Of a DNA stretch of 6,585 nt, positions 5,143 to 6,585 are shown one piece after another (position 1 is the first letter of the stretch; every line of letters begins with the position of its first letter). Source of the DNA: Eubacteriales bacterium. GTDB taxonomy: Bacteria; Bacillota; Clostridia; JANYKE01. Both the position numbers and the translations under genes were made by a program. The stretch spans positions 1 to 6,585 of the forward strand of contig JANYKE010000080.1 of assembly GCA_025361685.1 (NCBI GenBank), written 5' to 3'. The notes below the pieces were generated by a model. It had not been told where the DNA came from, ran no database searches, and saw nothing but the letters and a program-made list of their open reading frames with translations.

Positions 5143-6165
5143 ATGTCTAAGGTTGTATGTTTTGGAGAAATAATGCTTAGGTTATCCCCTCCCGGATTTA
5201 CAAGATTTGTGCAAGCTACGACATTTGATATTGTTTACGGTGGCGGCGAGGCTAATGTATCTGTGTCTTTGGTTAACTATGGTTTGGATAGTGTTTTTGT
5301 AACAAAGGTTCCGGCTAATCCAATCGGACAAGCTGCGGTTAACGAACTTAGGAAGTTTGGTGTTGATACAAATTGTATAGCAAGAGGCGGCGAGCGCCTC
5401 GGAATATATTATTGTGAAAAAGGTTCTTCGCAGAGGGCTTCTTCAGTAGTTTATGACAGAGCTTACTCTTCGATTTCACAAGCGAGCGCCGATGATTTTA
5501 ATTGGAAAGAAATTTTTACCGGTGCAGAATGGTTTCATTTTACAGGTATAACGCCGGCTCTAGGTGATAACGTTGCGGCAATTACGCTTGACGCGTGCAA
5601 AGCTGCAAAGGCAGCCGGACTTAAGATAAGCTGCGATCTCAATTTTAGAAAAAAACTATGGACTACTGAAAAGGCCGGTCAGGTTATGGGTGGGCTTATG
5701 CAGTATGTTGATGTGTGTATTGCCAATGAAGAAGATGCAGAGAAAGTTTTTGGCATTAAGGCTGACGGTGCAGATATCACAGGCGGCAAGCTAAACCACG
5801 AAGGTTATAAAGCTGTTGCTTCAAAGCTGAAAGATAAGTTTGGATTTGAAAAAGTTGCCATCACACTTCGTGGCAGCATCTCCGCTTCAGATAACAACTG
5901 GGCCGCAATGCTATTTGACGGAACAGATTATTATTTCTCAAAATCATATCCGATTCACATTGTTGACAGAGTCGGCGGCGGCGACTCGTTTGGCGGCGGA
6001 CTTATTTATTCAATCTTAAATGGCTTTGGTCCGCAGGACACAATTGAATTTGCGGTTGCGGCTTCATGTCTCAAGCATTCAATTGAAGGTGACTTTAATC
6101 ACGCCACTCTTTCCGAAGTCCAAACTCTAATGGGCGGCGATGGATCTGGACGCGTTCAAAGATAA
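5143..6165 (+). CDS. kdgK: 2-keto-3-deoxygluconate kinase (PfkB family)
   Basis: KdgK phosphorylates 2-keto-3-deoxygluconate to KDPG, the substrate of the aldolase encoded one base upstream. The 340-residue protein is a full PfkB/ribokinase-type sugar kinase: CFGEIMLRLSP (6-16), the substrate-binding GGGEANVSV (33-41), DLNFRKKLW (165-173), IANEEDAEKVFG (193-204), and the catalytic motif DRVGGGDSFGGGL (275-287) with D281 as the base. The motif reads GGGD where many family members have GAGD; this variant occurs in clostridial KDG kinases as I recall them. The tail KHSIEGDFNHATLSEV...GGDGSGRVQR (311-340) is also typical of that subgroup. Specificity for KDG rather than another sugar acid rests on subgroup likeness and on pairing with eda. 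A VOC-fold protein gene follows after 36 bases. Confidence 0.87.
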   Translation: MSKVVCFGEIMLRLSPPGFTRFVQATTFDIVYGGGEANVSVSLVNYGLDSVFVTKVPANPIGQAAVNELRKFGVDTNCIARGGERLGIYYCEKGSSQRASSVVYDRAYSSISQASADDFNWKEIFTGAEWFHFTGITPALGDNVAAITLDACKAAKAAGLKISCDLNFRKKLWTTEKAGQVMGGLMQYVDVCIANEEDAEKVFGIKADGADITGGKLNHEGYKAVASKLKDKFGFEKVAITLRGSISASDNNWAAMLFDGTDYYFSKSYPIHIVDRVGGGDSFGGGLIYSILNGFGPQDTIEFAVAASCLKHSIEGDFNHATLSEVQTLMGGDGSGRVQR

Positions 6166-6201
6166 TTTATTTTTAGTTCAAAATTTTCTAGGAGGATTAC
6201 T

Positions 6202-6582
6202 ATGATAAACGGTATTGAACATCTGGGCATTTATTCTGATGACACAAAAACTTTAAAAGACTGGTATATTAAAATGTTTGACTTCAAAGAGGTTTACGAC
6301 AACGGCAGAGGGACATATTTTCTCAAGGCTGCTGACTGCTCAATGATTGAATTTGTTACTGCTTCTGAATATGGCGAAGTCATGAGCGATAAGGCAAACG
6401 GCCTTCGTCATGTAGCACTTGCTGTTGAGGATTTTGATTCTGCTTACAAAGCGCTCATTGCTGAAGAGGTTGAGGTCGTTGTAGAACCAATGATTGATGA
6501 TGAAAAAGGTATCAAAACATTTTTCTTTAGAGACATAGACGGCAATGTTCTTCATTTAATTTACAGAAGAGATAAATTTTAA
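6202..6582 (+). CDS. VOC/glyoxalase-fold family protein
   Basis: The 126-residue protein has two beta-alpha-beta-beta-beta modules of the vicinal-oxygen-chelate fold (glyoxalase I, dioxygenases, bleomycin resistance). The first begins EHLGIYSDD (6-14) and contains MIEF (48-51); the second begins LRHVALAVEDFD (68-79) and ends FFFRDIDGNVLHLIYR (107-122). Probable metal ligands are H7, E50 and H70. The usual fourth ligand Glu of DxDGNxxE is replaced by H118, so the site may still bind metal but its chemistry is uncertain. Start: AGGAGG (6190-6195) sits 6 bases before the ATG. Its place after kdgK suggests a job in sugar-acid metabolism, such as an isomerase or the removal of a reactive aldehyde (methylglyoxal from triose phosphate), but the substrate cannot be deduced. 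It ends 3 bases before the window edge, so whether the operon continues is unknown. Confidence 0.85.
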   Translation: MINGIEHLGIYSDDTKTLKDWYIKMFDFKEVYDNGRGTYFLKAADCSMIEFVTASEYGEVMSDKANGLRHVALAVEDFDSAYKALIAEEVEVVVEPMIDDEKGIKTFFFRDIDGNVLHLIYRRDKF

Positions 6583-6585
6583 TTT

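Overview
The window looks like chromosomal DNA from a low-to-moderate-GC Firmicute, most likely an anaerobic gut or soil clostridium. The signs are strong purine-rich ribosome binding sites (AGGAGG, AAGGAG) before nearly every gene, sigma-A-like promoters in AT-rich spacers, a TTG start, and proteins that resemble Bacillus-type NagA/NagB and a Thermotoga/Clostridium-type KDPG aldolase. The assignment rests on remembered family patterns, not on a search.

Left part (1-1540). Two genes diverge from a 205-base intergenic region. On the minus strand is the start of a secreted protein with a signal peptide and a GLUG-type repeat region; it runs off the left edge. On the plus strand is a four-helix membrane protein of unknown function with a long, strongly acidic C-terminal tail. 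Each has a convincing promoter, and the two -35 boxes lie back to back. An inverted repeat covers part of the minus-strand promoter, and an 11-base palindrome covers the -35 box of the plus-strand promoter. A hairpin (1592-1629) separates the membrane protein gene from what follows.

Right part (1680-6582). Seven genes run in the same direction with gaps of 1-64 bases and no clear internal terminator, so they are probably one operon or two overlapping ones. In order they encode: a beta subunit of a class I (iron-sulfur) fumarase/tartrate dehydratase-type hydro-lyase without its alpha subunit; a small CxxC protein of the DUF1858 family; glucosamine-6-phosphate deaminase (nagB); N-acetylglucosamine-6-phosphate deacetylase (nagA); KDPG/KHG aldolase (eda); 2-keto-3-deoxygluconate kinase (kdgK); and a small VOC/glyoxalase-fold protein.

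How they work together. NagA and NagB turn GlcNAc-6-phosphate into fructose-6-phosphate, ammonia and acetate. KdgK and Eda turn 2-keto-3-deoxygluconate, the end product of uronate breakdown, into pyruvate and glyceraldehyde-3-phosphate. An amino-sugar branch and a uronate branch side by side fit use of an alternating uronate/N-acetylhexosamine polymer (hyaluronan, heparosan or similar), but no lyase, transporter or unsaturated-uronate gene is visible here, so this is inference. I see no mobile element, CRISPR array, tRNA or rRNA, and no clearly new defence or enzymatic system. The least explained items are the orphan hydro-lyase beta subunit next to DUF1858, the VOC protein, and the acidic-tailed membrane protein.
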